Positions 7,290 through 16,583 of a stretch of 40,053 nucleotides of DNA are shown here, piece by piece (position 1 is the stretch's first letter; the number at the start of each line of letters is the position of its first letter). Position numbers and translations under genes: made by a program. Under the pieces are notes generated by a model that saw only the letters and a program-made list of their open reading frames with translations, did no database searches and was not told the origin of the DNA. Source of the DNA: a virus; the IMG/VR virus record IMGVR_UViG_3300027963_000136, positions 1 to 40,053 of that record, one strand, 5' to 3'.

Positions 7290-9941
7290 GTGGCAAATAC
7301 AATTCCACCAGTCCTGATTGAATTACAGTTAGAGACGGCCAAAATAGCGGCGCAGATGCAGCAATTACAAGGCAACTTTAGCGAATTCGGAAAGACAGTA
7401 CAAAAGCAAAGCGGATTCCTTAGTCAATTCAAAGCAACAGCGGCCGGTATGTTCGCTGGAAATGCGGTATTCACCGGATTAAACATGCTCAAAGGAGCGT
7501 TTGGGGCGGCTATACAAGACGCGCAGCAATACGAAGTGCTGCTCAATAAGACTAAAGCGGTAATCGCCTCTACGGGCAACGTAGCCTCTATTAGCGTAAA
7601 GGGATTACAAGACCAAGCAAGCGCGCTAGAAAAAATTTCAGCAATAGACGAAAACGTAATCCTCAACGGAGAAAACGTAATTGCAACGTTTACTAACATC
7701 AGAAACGTAGCAGGAGCCGGTAACGACGTATTCGACCAGACTACAAAGGCAGCGCTAGACCTATCCGCAGCACTAGGTCAAGACATGCAGTCATCTGCAA
7801 TCCAATTAGGAAAGGCGCTTAACGACCCAATTAAAGGCGTAAGCGCGTTACAGCGCGTAGGCGTTACGTTCACAGCTGCACAAAAAGAACAGATTAAAGC
7901 ACTGGTAGATTCAGGAAAAACATTAGAGGCACAAAAAGTTATTCTCGCGGAAGTAAACCGCGAATTCGGAGGAGCAGCAAAGGCGGCTGGAGATACGTTC
8001 GCCGGAGCGGTATTCAGAGCAAAAGATAAAGCGGCAGATTTCGCACGTGACCTGATTACAAACCTACAACCGGTATTACTTAGAATTGGAAAAGCGATAG
8101 GCGATTTATACAATAAATTCCTAGTGCCTCTTTTTAGTTTTATAGCACAAAATAAAAACGTAGTTCTTGCATTAGGAACTGCAATAGTAGTTGGCTATAC
8201 GGCGTTTAAAGTATGGAATGCGGTTTTAGTCGTTTCTAAAGCAATTCAAACCGCATGGACAGTCGCAACAACAATCATGAAAGGAGCGCAGCTGGCAAGC
8301 ATAGCCTCTACAAACGGCATGGCAGCGTCTATGCTGGCGTTAAACGCAGCAATGCGAAATAACGTACTTGGAATTATTATTACGCTCTTAGCGGCGGCGG
8401 CGGCCGGAATGATTTATTTATGGAATCATTCAGAGGCATTCCGTAAATTGTTAATTGGCATAGGCAAAGCTGGATTATCCGCAATCGGTTGGATTATCAG
8501 TACAGTCGGAGACTTAATAACGGCGTTTCTAAAATTTGAAACTGGTCCTCTACGTTTAGTTCTTAAAGGATTAGCGGCATTAGGAAACCAAGCTGCTAAA
8601 GACGCATTAAAAACTATTGACGATGGAATTAAAAATACGGGAGATTTCTTCGATAAAACGGCCAAAAAAGTTGAATCATACGGAAGCGCATTAGATAAAT
8701 TAGCAACAAAAAAACCAAACATAAAAACCGGTTACGGAGAAAACGCATTTACGTACGGAACTCAAACCGCAACAGGAATTGCAACGGCTCCGGATGATGG
8801 TCCGAGCGCGGCTGCAACAAAAGCGGCAGCGGCAGCGGCTAAAAAACGATTAGCCGAATTACAAAAATACCAAAAACAAATTGCAAGCATAAATAAAGAG
8901 ATTGCTCAGGTACAAGCTGACGCAGCGGAAAAACGCGCCAAAATTGACGCTGACTACGGCAAACAAGTAATAGCAATTAACAAAGAATTTGAAGACAAGC
9001 GATTAGCGATACAAGCTGACTACGCAAAAAAGGCAGTTGACCTAGAAACAAAAGCGGCGCAGCAACGCGCCTCAATCGTTCAAAAGTCTAAAGACCTGTT
9101 AATTAACGCGTTCCAAAATGCAACAAAAGTAGACTTAGCCGGATTATTTACCGACTCCGATAAAACCGGAGAAAGCCTATTGCAAAAATTAAAAGACAAA
9201 CTCACCGGCGTAAAGACGTTACAGGAAAATGCGTCTAAATTAGCGGCGCAAGGATTTTCACAAACGTTTATTCAGGAAGTAGTTGCGCAAGGTCCTGATG
9301 CTGGAAATGCAATGTCTGACGCAATTCTTGCAGCAACGCCGGAAGCAATAAAAGGAATGCAGGAACTTTATACTGGAATCACAGACATTTCAGAAACGGG
9401 AATGACAGGGCTAGCAGATAGCCTAAACGTTGGAATGGGGCTGGCTACAAAAGCGCTCAAAGACGAAATGACTCAGGTAAGCGTAGACCTAGCAACGGCG
9501 CTTAACGAAAATCAAATAGCACTTAACGACGCGTTAGCCTCTAACCAAAAAGAATTACAAGATACATTAGTCAAAGCGCAAGAGGCATACCAAGCCGCAA
9601 TACACGAATTAAACGTACAAACGCAAAAAGAATTAGACGCGCTAATTGCCAAAATGCAAGAAGTATTAGCGCTGATGGCTGCTTTAGGAGCATTAAGCGG
9701 AGGCGGAGCAGCTGCCGGAAGTACGGCTAAACCTAAAGCAACTAAGAAAAATACTTCAAACGTAGTTGAAAATTTCAATGCCGGAAGTTTCAGATTAGGC
9801 GAAGCAAAGTCAATGCAGGAATACAATCTTTATTTAACAACCAACACAAATGCAAGCGCGCTAGAAATACAAAATACGGTCGTAGGCGGAATTAAATACG
9901 GCAACGTCGTGTTATCCGGAAAAGGGGCGTTCGACAAATGA
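7290..9941 (+). CDS. Tape measure protein
   Basis: This 883-aa protein starts at GTG 7290 behind GAGGGGATAAA. It is the longest gene, with an N-terminal coiled coil, an Ala/Gln-rich helical body, and two hydrophobic stretches (about residues 288-315 and 356-378) that may insert in the host membrane. A long Lys/Ala/Glu coiled coil runs at ~525-620, and a second at ~735-800. Its last ~50 residues are beta-rich (NLYLTTNTNASALEIQNTVV), likely contacting the distal tail. At about 1.5 angstrom per residue it predicts a tail of roughly 130 nm. No peptidase or transglycosylase domain is visible. Confidence 0.88.
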   Translation: MANTIPPVLIELQLETAKIAAQMQQLQGNFSEFGKTVQKQSGFLSQFKATAAGMFAGNAVFTGLNMLKGAFGAAIQDAQQYEVLLNKTKAVIASTGNVASISVKGLQDQASALEKISAIDENVILNGENVIATFTNIRNVAGAGNDVFDQTTKAALDLSAALGQDMQSSAIQLGKALNDPIKGVSALQRVGVTFTAAQKEQIKALVDSGKTLEAQKVILAEVNREFGGAAKAAGDTFAGAVFRAKDKAADFARDLITNLQPVLLRIGKAIGDLYNKFLVPLFSFIAQNKNVVLALGTAIVVGYTAFKVWNAVLVVSKAIQTAWTVATTIMKGAQLASIASTNGMAASMLALNAAMRNNVLGIIITLLAAAAAGMIYLWNHSEAFRKLLIGIGKAGLSAIGWIISTVGDLITAFLKFETGPLRLVLKGLAALGNQAAKDALKTIDDGIKNTGDFFDKTAKKVESYGSALDKLATKKPNIKTGYGENAFTYGTQTATGIATAPDDGPSAAATKAAAAAAKKRLAELQKYQKQIASINKEIAQVQADAAEKRAKIDADYGKQVIAINKEFEDKRLAIQADYAKKAVDLETKAAQQRASIVQKSKDLLINAFQNATKVDLAGLFTDSDKTGESLLQKLKDKLTGVKTLQENASKLAAQGFSQTFIQEVVAQGPDAGNAMSDAILAATPEAIKGMQELYTGITDISETGMTGLADSLNVGMGLATKALKDEMTQVSVDLATALNENQIALNDALASNQKELQDTLVKAQEAYQAAIHELNVQTQKELDALIAKMQEVLALMAALGALSGGGAAAGSTAKPKATKKNTSNVVENFNAGSFRLGEAKSMQEYNLYLTTNTNASALEIQNTVVGGIKYGNVVLSGKGAFDK

Positions 9942-10792
9942 CGCTAACAAATCAGTATTCATTTCAATTTAACGGACAAGTATTCGGCGGAGCTGGCTCG
10001 CCTTACCAAATACTAAGCGTAGACGGATTAGAAAGCCTACCTACAATCCGAAACCAAGACGACAACCGAGGCTATAACGATGGCATGTTTACGGGAAGAG
10101 ACTTCCTAAGTTCACGAACCATCTCAATTATTTTTAACACGTTTGCCTCTAGCGGAAACTCAGCGCAGACAAATTACAATACAATTCAACAAACGCTGCT
10201 ACCGCAGACCAGCGGAACGTCACCTCTGTATTTCAAATTACAGACAGCTGCCGGAGACCAATTTATTCAAGCACGTGTAAGAACGTTGCGTACTACGGTA
10301 GACCCGAATTACACTTACGGATACATTACATCTCAGGTTGAATTTTACGCACCGCTGCCTAACTATTACGACAGTACATTACAAACAGGAACGCTGACGC
10401 AAGGCGGAGGATTAGGCCGAACATACAACCGAACCTATAACCTCGTTTACACATCAGGAATTGCGCCATTTACAAGCTGCACAAATAGCGGCTGGGCGAC
10501 GTCATACCCTACGGTAACTTTCAATGGTCCGATTACAAACCCGGTAATAGGCAACGCGTCGCAAGGTTATTACCTGTTTTTCAATGCTACGTTCGTAGAT
10601 ACGGATTCGCTAGTAATAGATACAGACCAAAAATTAGTTACGCTTAACGGGCAACCGGCACGAAACTTGGTATTAGGAGGCTCGCAATGGTTCTCTTTAC
10701 CACCGGGTACCAGTAATATTTATTGGTCAGGAAGCGGTACACTAAGCGGAACGACGGCCGGAACCATCACGTGGCGAAACGCATACATCTAG
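9938..10792 (+). CDS. Distal tail protein (Dit-like)
   Basis: This 284-aa protein overlaps the tape-measure stop by 4 bases (ATGA). The N-terminal part resembles Sipho_tail/Dit proteins: an opening strand (YSFQFNGQVFGG), then SVDGLESLPTIRNQDDNRGYNDG and ISIIFNTFA. The C-terminal galectin-like half contains the aromatic strand WFSLPPGTSNIYWSG that ends most Dit proteins. It would form the ring at the tail tip to which fibres attach. Position after the tape measure supports the call. Confidence 0.8.
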   Translation: MTLTNQYSFQFNGQVFGGAGSPYQILSVDGLESLPTIRNQDDNRGYNDGMFTGRDFLSSRTISIIFNTFASSGNSAQTNYNTIQQTLLPQTSGTSPLYFKLQTAAGDQFIQARVRTLRTTVDPNYTYGYITSQVEFYAPLPNYYDSTLQTGTLTQGGGLGRTYNRTYNLVYTSGIAPFTSCTNSGWATSYPTVTFNGPITNPVIGNASQGYYLFFNATFVDTDSLVIDTDQKLVTLNGQPARNLVLGGSQWFSLPPGTSNIYWSGSGTLSGTTAGTITWRNAYI

Positions 10793-10800
10793 GAGAATAA

Positions 10801-11484
10801 ATGGCATTACGATTACCTCCAAGTTGGCTCCAAAACGGAAGTCACTCAGCGGAAAATGACCGCTTAACAACAAATGCAACGTGGAATACGTCTGGTGTAG
10901 TACATACAAATGACCTAAAAGTTTCACCGAGCAGCGGAATGGTGTTATCAATTGCATTAGGTTGGGCGACTGTTTTAGGTGATTACCAATCCAACATGGG
11001 CGTCTACATGGCCTACAACGACGCCGCAACAACAGTAACAGTAACAACAGCGGATGCAACAAATCCACGTATAGACAAAGTGGTATTAACAATAAACGAT
11101 TCAGCCTATACCGGTTCAACAAATAACGTAGTATTTCAAGTAGTAAAAGGAACGGCAGCGGTTTCACCGGTTGCACCGGCTACACCAACAAACTCATTAT
11201 TGCTGGCTACGGTGGCGGTAGCAGCTGGAACGACAACTATTAGCGCCGGTAACATTACGGATTCACGCGTGCGCGCGACAATTGACGAAGTAACATTTAG
11301 CGCACAAACAACAACTACTGTACCGGTCAGAATTGAACTCAACGCAGGGCAAGTAGCAAACGCATTACAAATCGTAAATAGCAGCGGAACAGTCTTAAAC
11401 GGATTCGATTCTAGTGGTAATCTACTCACAGGTGGAATTGACGCTGCCTCACTAGAATACGAATTTATTATGGGAGCATACTAA
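10801..11484 (+). CDS. Minor tail protein (baseplate/appendage)
   Basis: This 227-aa protein starts 8 bases after Dit behind AGGAG. It begins with an aromatic segment (LRLPPSWLQNGSHSAENDR) and contains NPRIDKVVLTIND, a motif that recurs in upper-baseplate and tail-appendage proteins. A Thr/Val-rich beta region and a short C-terminal domain follow (LNGFDSSGNLLTGGIDAAS). It probably links the distal tail ring to the fibres encoded downstream. Which receptor-binding element it holds cannot be seen. Confidence 0.65.
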   Translation: MALRLPPSWLQNGSHSAENDRLTTNATWNTSGVVHTNDLKVSPSSGMVLSIALGWATVLGDYQSNMGVYMAYNDAATTVTVTTADATNPRIDKVVLTINDSAYTGSTNNVVFQVVKGTAAVSPVAPATPTNSLLLATVAVAAGTTTISAGNITDSRVRATIDEVTFSAQTTTTVPVRIELNAGQVANALQIVNSSGTVLNGFDSSGNLLTGGIDAASLEYEFIMGAY

Positions 11485-12276
11485 ATGGCAACTAATACAC
11501 CGGCAGTATTTTTTCGAGGCAACCCTGCTTACGGAACAACAAACGTGCAAAGAACAGTCACAACAGCTGCTCTTACATCTAACCTTGTAACTCTTACTTT
11601 TGGTTCTAATCATGGACTTACTCAGGTAGGCACACTTATTTCAGTTCAGGGTGTAGGTGCGTCTTATGACGGATTATTCCCAGTAAACTCATTTCCCGGA
11701 CTTAATACAGCAACATACGTTGTAACAACAGGAAACATTGGTTCAGCCTCAGTAACACCTAACGGCTCAGCAATCTTTAATTCAGGTGTAACTGTTGGAC
11801 AAACTTTATCTAACCACGCAGTAGTCAATTACACAGCAATTATTACGACTGGTTCTGCTCACGGATTAGCAATTGGAGATATTGTTAGAGTTAATAGTGG
11901 TAACGCGGCAACTGAAGGAACTTACGTAGTCAACGCAGTGCCTTCATCAACTTTATTTACCTATACATCAGCAACTCAAACTCTTGCTTCTGCCGCTCTT
12001 ACGCAAGGTTCATTTGGTAAGTATCCTGATAATTACACACTTGCCGCTTCAACAAACGGAATAGTAACTAACGCGGTATTTGCTAATCCAACTGCTTCTG
12101 TTGCTCAGGTTAATTTAACTATTGACGGAATAGCAGTGGCAAAACAATTGGCTGTTTCAGGAAATACAACAGCGTTTATTGACTTGAAACAATACTTTGC
12201 AACAACCAAAAAGATTTCAGTAGGAACTTCTATTCCTCAAATAGATTGCCAAGTATCAGGCATTACGATTGTTTAA
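11485..12276 (+). CDS. Tail fibre protein with two internal beta repeats
   Basis: This 263-aa protein starts immediately after the preceding stop (TAAATG). Two related beta modules are visible: residues ~33-80 (LVTLTFGSNHGL...) and ~117-160 (AIITTGSAHGL...), both with a conserved HGL turn and a later TYVV strand. The C-terminus forms another small beta domain (VNLTIDGIAVAKQL... SIPQIDCQVSG). The all-beta composition and location mark it as a fibre or appendage. Codons switch here to ctt/tct/ggt, unlike the flanking genes, and the shift continues to about 13820. Confidence 0.68.
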   Translation: MATNTPAVFFRGNPAYGTTNVQRTVTTAALTSNLVTLTFGSNHGLTQVGTLISVQGVGASYDGLFPVNSFPGLNTATYVVTTGNIGSASVTPNGSAIFNSGVTVGQTLSNHAVVNYTAIITTGSAHGLAIGDIVRVNSGNAATEGTYVVNAVPSSTLFTYTSATQTLASAALTQGSFGKYPDNYTLAASTNGIVTNAVFANPTASVAQVNLTIDGIAVAKQLAVSGNTTAFIDLKQYFATTKKISVGTSIPQIDCQVSGITIV

Positions 12277-12289
12277 GGAAGGTTAAATA

Positions 12290-13393
12290 ATGGGCTTAAC
12301 ACTTAATCCTGCCGCACCTACTAACGCAGTTACTTTGCGTAATACACTAACTTCATCAGGCACATTGACTATTCCGGGCGCAAGCATCACTACGCCTAAA
12401 CTTGTCTACCTTGTTATGGTCGGCGGTGGCGGTGGAGGAAATAGCGGTGGCGGTAGAGGTGCTGGTATAACTGGATTTAAGTTTTGTTCATCAGGTGGAA
12501 ATGGCGGTAGCGGTGGAAGTGTTGGTTATTTTTCTTATCTAGTTACAGGAGATATTGCGTACACAATTGGCGCAGGTGGAACTGGAGGAGCAGGTGCTAA
12601 CGGAACAGGCACAGCGCGTAACCCGGGTGGAGCAGGCGGAACAACAGCCTTTGGTGAATTGCGTATGTACGGTGGCACAGGAGGTACAACAGACGATTAT
12701 TACCTTACTTATTATTTTCACGACTCTAAATACCTTGCTAATCAATTTTATGGTACAAGTAACAGTGCAGTAAACAGCGTGGTAAATTCTTGGAACCCAA
12801 ACGGAACTATTAGTCGAACATTTGCTAATGACAGTGATGGCTCTACAAACGCCCAATACGGAATAACAAATGCCATTGGAAGTAGCGGTGGTGGTCCTGG
12901 AGGTAACGGCGGTTACGCTGCTGCAACAGGTAGCGCTGTAGGAACTTCAACTGCTGGAGCAGCGGGAGGAACACAAGGATTAGCAGGTGGCTCTGTTGCT
13001 GCTTCTACTGGTTACACAGGTAACGTTGGCACTGCTGCTTCTAGTTATTCATTTTTTACTACAACAACTTCTTTGTTATCTCAATACGCAGGCGGTGGTG
13101 GTGGTGGTGGTGGTGCAGGTAGAGGCGATAGCGTAACTGCATTAGCAGGTGGCGCAGGTGGAGCAGCAACAACTTATGGCGGCGCAGGCGGCGCAGGTGG
13201 CGCTGGTGGTGCAACAGCAACGGCTGGTTCGCAAGTGGCAGGTACTAACGGTTCAAGCGCAACTGGATACGGCGCAGGTGGCGGTGGCGGCGGTGGATTT
13301 GGTTGCGGCAACACAGTTGCTTACGCTTCAGTTTCTGTTCTTAGCGGTTCAGGTGGTAACGGCTCACCCGGCGTTATTTACGTATTTTATTAA
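12290..13393 (+). CDS. Glycine-rich tail fibre tip / adhesin-like protein
   Basis: This 367-aa protein opens with a short domain (TLTSSGTLTIPGASITTPKLVYLVMVGG) followed by extensive poly-glycine tracts (up to eight Gly in a row) separated by variable segments. It ends with SPGVIYVFY, the aromatic strand typical of this kind of fibre tip. The plan resembles polyglycine-sandwich adhesins, where Gly-rich strands pack together and the loops between them contact the receptor. It is the best candidate for the host-range determinant. The Gly tracts are low-complexity DNA and therefore prone to slippage. Confidence 0.72.
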   Translation: MGLTLNPAAPTNAVTLRNTLTSSGTLTIPGASITTPKLVYLVMVGGGGGGNSGGGRGAGITGFKFCSSGGNGGSGGSVGYFSYLVTGDIAYTIGAGGTGGAGANGTGTARNPGGAGGTTAFGELRMYGGTGGTTDDYYLTYYFHDSKYLANQFYGTSNSAVNSVVNSWNPNGTISRTFANDSDGSTNAQYGITNAIGSSGGGPGGNGGYAAATGSAVGTSTAGAAGGTQGLAGGSVAASTGYTGNVGTAASSYSFFTTTTSLLSQYAGGGGGGGGAGRGDSVTALAGGAGGAATTYGGAGGAGGAGGATATAGSQVAGTNGSSATGYGAGGGGGGGFGCGNTVAYASVSVLSGSGGNGSPGVIYVFY

Positions 13394-13407
13394 GAGAGGA
13401 AAAATAA

Positions 13408-13626
13408 ATGGCTCATTTCGCGGTAATTGAAGAAGGTGTAGTTACAAATACAATCATTGCTGATTCATTAGAAATTGCTAAAAAAGCAACTGGAAAAGTC
13501 TGCGTTGAACACGAATTTGTAGCAGGCGGTGTGCAAATTGGTTGGACTTATGACGGAACAGAGTTTGCTCAACCTGTTTATGAAGTCTCTGACGTTCCTG
13601 TAATCACTGACGCGCCTAAGAAATAA
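13408..13626 (+). CDS. Small tail-fibre-associated protein
   Basis: This 72-aa protein starts behind GAGAGGAAA, 14 bases after the glycine-rich fibre gene. The sequence (MAHFAVIEEGVVTNTIIAD... GWTYDGTEF) belongs to a small family often found next to fibre genes in phages, with a beta-hairpin N-terminus and a conserved W-Y-DG-F motif. A role as fibre chaperone or fibre cap is inferred from neighbourhood only. The next gene overlaps its stop by 1 base. Confidence 0.65.
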   Translation: MAHFAVIEEGVVTNTIIADSLEIAKKATGKVCVEHEFVAGGVQIGWTYDGTEFAQPVYEVSDVPVITDAPKK

Positions 13627-13820
13627 TGGAAGTATCTGTTCTTTATTTACCTTCAATTCCTCAGTGCCAATTTTGCGACAATGAGGCTAAATACGAAGCA
13701 ATAAGTACAGACCCAAAAACGCTTCACGATTGGGTGTATGTCTGCCAAAACGATTTAGGCGCTAAGACAATAAGTGACTTAGGCGTTGGAACTGGTAGAT
13801 TAGTCCAACAAGCTGAGTAA
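13626..13820 (+). CDS. Small cysteine-containing protein
   Basis: This 64-aa protein starts on the last base of the previous stop (TAATG). It has a CQFC pair near the N-terminus and one more Cys in the middle (WVYVCQNDL), resembling a degenerate zinc ribbon of the type IPQCQFC...A.Y.A....WVYVC. It ends in a Gly/Thr/Gln-rich tail. Located within the tail gene block, it is possibly expressed with the fibres. Function unknown. Confidence 0.62.
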   Translation: MEVSVLYLPSIPQCQFCDNEAKYEAISTDPKTLHDWVYVCQNDLGAKTISDLGVGTGRLVQQAE

Positions 13821-13829
13821 GGAGAGGCA

Positions 13830-14921
13830 ATGGCCGCTACATACCGGTACTTATTTGCCGATTTATTAACTAACTCAATCCTTGCGGAGCTGCCATTAAC
13901 GGGAGTGGCATTTAACCAACAATTAAACCAAGCTGGAACATTTCAAGGCCACATACTGCTATCAGGATTAAACGCGTATAAATTTAACGTAGCAAACGCA
14001 ACCATTCCGGGGCGAACAGCAATTTACGTAGACTCAGACGGCGTGCTAATTTGGGGCGGAATAATTTGGGGAAGAGAATACAACAGTACAGCGCAAACTC
14101 TTAACCTAACGGCCAGAGAATTCGAATCATACTTTGAGCGCAGAGCAATAACTACTGACGAAGTATTTACAAACGTAGACCAATTAACAGTCGCACAAAG
14201 TTTATTTAATACGGCGCAAACGGCAACAAACGGAAACATTGGAGTAATTGTTCCTACAAATACTTCCGGTGTATTAGTATCACGGACATACTACGGATAC
14301 GAATTAAAACCGGTATACGGAGCGGTACAAGATTTAAGCCGAGCGCTCAACGGATTCGATTTTTACATTGACGTAAATTACGTAGCCGGAGTGCCAACTA
14401 AAACTCTGCAAATGGGATACCCACGATTGGGAACTGTTTACAACATTAACAGCGCGTCAGCATTGGTATTCGAATTACCAGCTGCAAACATCGTGGAATA
14501 CACATACCCGGAAGACGGGTCAATCGTGGCTAACACAATACGAACAATTGGAGCAGGGTCAAACGAAGGCAAACTAATTGGATACGCGCAAGATACAACA
14601 AAAATTAGCAGCGGTTGGCCGCTATTAGAAGACCAAGTAAATTACACAGACATTAACGACGCAACGCTATTGGCGCAGCTGGCAACCGGACAAGTAAGTG
14701 CAGTCTCATACCCTCCGGTAACTATGACTGTCGTAGTACCGGCTGACGTAACACCTGAATTTAATACGTACAACATTGGAGACGACGCAAGAGTGATTAT
14801 TACTGACGAAAGATTCCCTACAACATTAGACCAAGTGTGGAGAATAGTTGGGCTAAACGTACAACCGGGTGAGAATGGTCCGGAACGCGTTACAATTACA
14901 TTTGCACAAACGTCTAATTAG
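13830..14921 (+). CDS. ReqiPepy6 gp37-like tail protein (tail hub / Tal-like)
   Basis: This 363-aa protein starts behind AGGAGAGGCA. The opening (YRYLFADLLTNSILAELPLTGVAF) and the aromatic core (GVLIWGGIIWGREYNSTAQ, LNLTAREFESYFERR) match my knowledge of the siphovirus ReqiPepy6 gp37-like family of actinophage tail proteins. These resemble the hub (gp27/Tal) at the tail tip. The C-terminal region (ERFPTTLDQVWRIVGLNVQPGENGPERVTI) is also typical. Codon use returns to the genome norm here. Confidence 0.78.
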   Translation: MAATYRYLFADLLTNSILAELPLTGVAFNQQLNQAGTFQGHILLSGLNAYKFNVANATIPGRTAIYVDSDGVLIWGGIIWGREYNSTAQTLNLTAREFESYFERRAITTDEVFTNVDQLTVAQSLFNTAQTATNGNIGVIVPTNTSGVLVSRTYYGYELKPVYGAVQDLSRALNGFDFYIDVNYVAGVPTKTLQMGYPRLGTVYNINSASALVFELPAANIVEYTYPEDGSIVANTIRTIGAGSNEGKLIGYAQDTTKISSGWPLLEDQVNYTDINDATLLAQLATGQVSAVSYPPVTMTVVVPADVTPEFNTYNIGDDARVIITDERFPTTLDQVWRIVGLNVQPGENGPERVTITFAQTSN

Positions 14922-14929
14922 GAGGCAAC

Positions 14930-15565
14930 GTGGCTTACATAAATCAGCCGCCTGAACTACGGGCAATTTTTGAATCGTTAGATTTACGATTAAGCAAACA
15001 AGAAACAGCACAAAGATTCACAGCGCCAAACATTACTAGCGACCCTACAAATCCACGTACGGGAGACATTTGGTATAACACTACATTAGGAAAATTGCGC
15101 GTATTGTTAGCGGCAACTCAAAACATTGCAACGGCTAACGTAGATACAGCGTGGACAGCACTACAAACTTTCACCGCAGGATTAACAGTTTCTAGCGGAA
15201 ACATTACCGTAGCAACAGGAAACATTACGGCAACAGCTGGCAGTATTTCGGCAGGAACAACAGTAAGTGCAGGAACAGCGCTAAGCGCAGGAACAACTGT
15301 TACAGGAGGAACCGGAATTACAGCAACAACCGGAAACATAACGGCTACAACCGGTAACATTACATCTACGTTAGGAACAGTAACCGGAGTAAATTTAACT
15401 TCAACGGGAACAACAACATTAGGTACAACTGTAAATTTCAACACTACTTCAACGGCTACAACAGTAGGAGCCGCTGGAGCTGCAACTACGCCGCCGCTGC
15501 CAGTCGGTTACGTGATTATTCAAATCGCGGGAACTAACCGCAAAATTCCATTCTACAATGTGTAA
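14930..15565 (+). CDS. Repetitive tail fibre protein
   Basis: This 211-aa protein starts at GTG 14930 behind GGAGGCAAC. The N-terminus (PPELRAIFESLDLRLSKQE) is a coiled-coil-like helix. It continues with NPRTGDIWYNTTLGKLRV, a small attachment domain seen in many fibres. Residues ~85-170 form tandem short repeats (GNITATTGNI, SAGTTVSAGTAL) that would build a trimeric beta shaft. The C-terminal PVGYVIIQIAGTNRKIPFYNV is a small cap. It is probably attached to the gp37-like hub. Confidence 0.72.
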   Translation: MAYINQPPELRAIFESLDLRLSKQETAQRFTAPNITSDPTNPRTGDIWYNTTLGKLRVLLAATQNIATANVDTAWTALQTFTAGLTVSSGNITVATGNITATAGSISAGTTVSAGTALSAGTTVTGGTGITATTGNITATTGNITSTLGTVTGVNLTSTGTTTLGTTVNFNTTSTATTVGAAGAATTPPLPVGYVIIQIAGTNRKIPFYNV

Positions 15566-15576
15566 TAATTACCATC

Positions 15577-15828
15577 ATGAAAATAGATACCTTGCTGACG
15601 ATTGCACAATTACTCGCAATTGTCGTATTACTACCTGCCGGTATTTTTAAGACGTGGCGCAAGCTGGACGAAAGACTCACAGAGCAAGACATCAAACTAG
15701 AAAAAATTAACGCGCAATTCCACCGAAACGGAGGCAGCTCGTTACGCGACCAAAACGATAGAATGGAACGCGACCTAGCAAGATTGACGGGAAGATTCGA
15801 CCAACACATACAAGAAGGCGTAAATTGA
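15577..15828 (+). CDS. Small membrane protein with coiled coil, probable lysis accessory
   Basis: This 83-aa protein has an N-terminal transmembrane helix (LLTIAQLLAIVVLLPAGIF), a charged turn, then an amphipathic coiled coil (LDERLTEQDIKLEKIN...) and a second charged helix. It precedes the endolysin by 0 bases (TGAATG). The topology, one helix and a coiled coil at the start of a lysis cassette, fits a holin accessory or hemolysin/XhlA-like protein with reversed order. The ribosome-binding site is weak. Confidence 0.62.
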   Translation: MKIDTLLTIAQLLAIVVLLPAGIFKTWRKLDERLTEQDIKLEKINAQFHRNGGSSLRDQNDRMERDLARLTGRFDQHIQEGVN

Positions 15829-16302
15829 ATGGATACTAAAAAAGTAATTGCGGAAGCCGAAAAACACTTAGGCTACAAAGAAGGCAACAATAACAATACA
15901 GAATTCGGCAAATGGTACGGGCTAAATAACCAACCTTGGTGCGCAATGAGCGCGTCTAAAGTATTTTTTGACGCTGGGGCGATTACAGCGGTAGCGCCAA
16001 AAACAAAGCCTAAAGGATTCGCAAGCTGCGACGAATGGATGAAGTACCTAGCAAAAAACGGGCAACTAGTACCGGTGGGTCAAGCGCAAGCCGGAGACGT
16101 AGTGTTCTACCAATTTGACGCAGATGCGCAACCTGACCACGTAGGAATTGTTAAAAGCAACAATAAAACATTAAAATACATTTACGCATACGAAGGCAAT
16201 ACAAGCCCGGACAAAAACGGAAGTCAAAGCAACGGAGACGGGTTTTACCTAAAGAAACGTTCTTACTCGCTAATTATGGCGGTAGGAAGACCGAAGGAGT
16301 AA
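15829..16302 (+). CDS. Endolysin with CHAP amidase/endopeptidase domain
   Basis: This 157-aa protein is essentially a single CHAP domain. The catalytic Cys38 lies in QPWCAMSASKVF, His104 in PDHVGIV, and a third polar residue in YAYEGNTS (Glu122/Asn124). Between them is the conserved GDVVFYQF strand. It would cleave peptidoglycan cross-links or the amide bond at the end of infection. No cell-wall-binding domain is attached, so it is shorter than many Gram-positive phage endolysins. It lies between a membrane protein and a holin, a complete lysis cassette. Confidence 0.88.
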   Translation: MDTKKVIAEAEKHLGYKEGNNNNTEFGKWYGLNNQPWCAMSASKVFFDAGAITAVAPKTKPKGFASCDEWMKYLAKNGQLVPVGQAQAGDVVFYQFDADAQPDHVGIVKSNNKTLKYIYAYEGNTSPDKNGSQSNGDGFYLKKRSYSLIMAVGRPKE

Positions 16303-16303
16303 C

Positions 16304-16561
16304 ATGAATAAAACTCTAAAAGCGGCAATTGCCTCATACGGCCGCGCAGCACTAGTAGCGGTAGTAGTAGCGCTGTCTATGGGAAAGACAGACCCACGCG
16401 ACCTACTCACAGCGGCGGTAATCGCAATAGCAGCACCATTACTAAGAGCGCTTAATCCTAATGACTCAGCGTTTGGCATAGTGGCTGATGAAGCAACGGC
16501 AGAAATAGACAAGCTGCTCAAAGCGGAAACAAAGAAAAAGGCAACAAAAAAGTCTGCTTAA
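16304..16561 (+). CDS. Holin
   Basis: This 85-aa protein starts 1 base after the endolysin stop, behind GGAG. It has two hydrophobic segments (SYGRAALVAVVVALSMG and LLTAAVIAIAAPLLRAL) separated by a charged turn (KTDPRD), and a Lys-rich C-terminal tail (KAETKKKATKKSA). This is the class II holin pattern. It would make the membrane lesion that times lysis and releases the CHAP enzyme. An intrinsic terminator follows, ending the late operon. Confidence 0.8.
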   Translation: MNKTLKAAIASYGRAALVAVVVALSMGKTDPRDLLTAAVIAIAAPLLRALNPNDSAFGIVADEATAEIDKLLKAETKKKATKKSA

Positions 16562-16583
16562 CCGGGATAAAAACTTAATAGCG

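Noticed and set aside
13081-13320. Repetitive ggt/gga tracts as possible CRISPR or tandem repeat locus
   Set aside because: Units are irregular and in frame with Gly codons of the fibre gene; no repeat-spacer structure.
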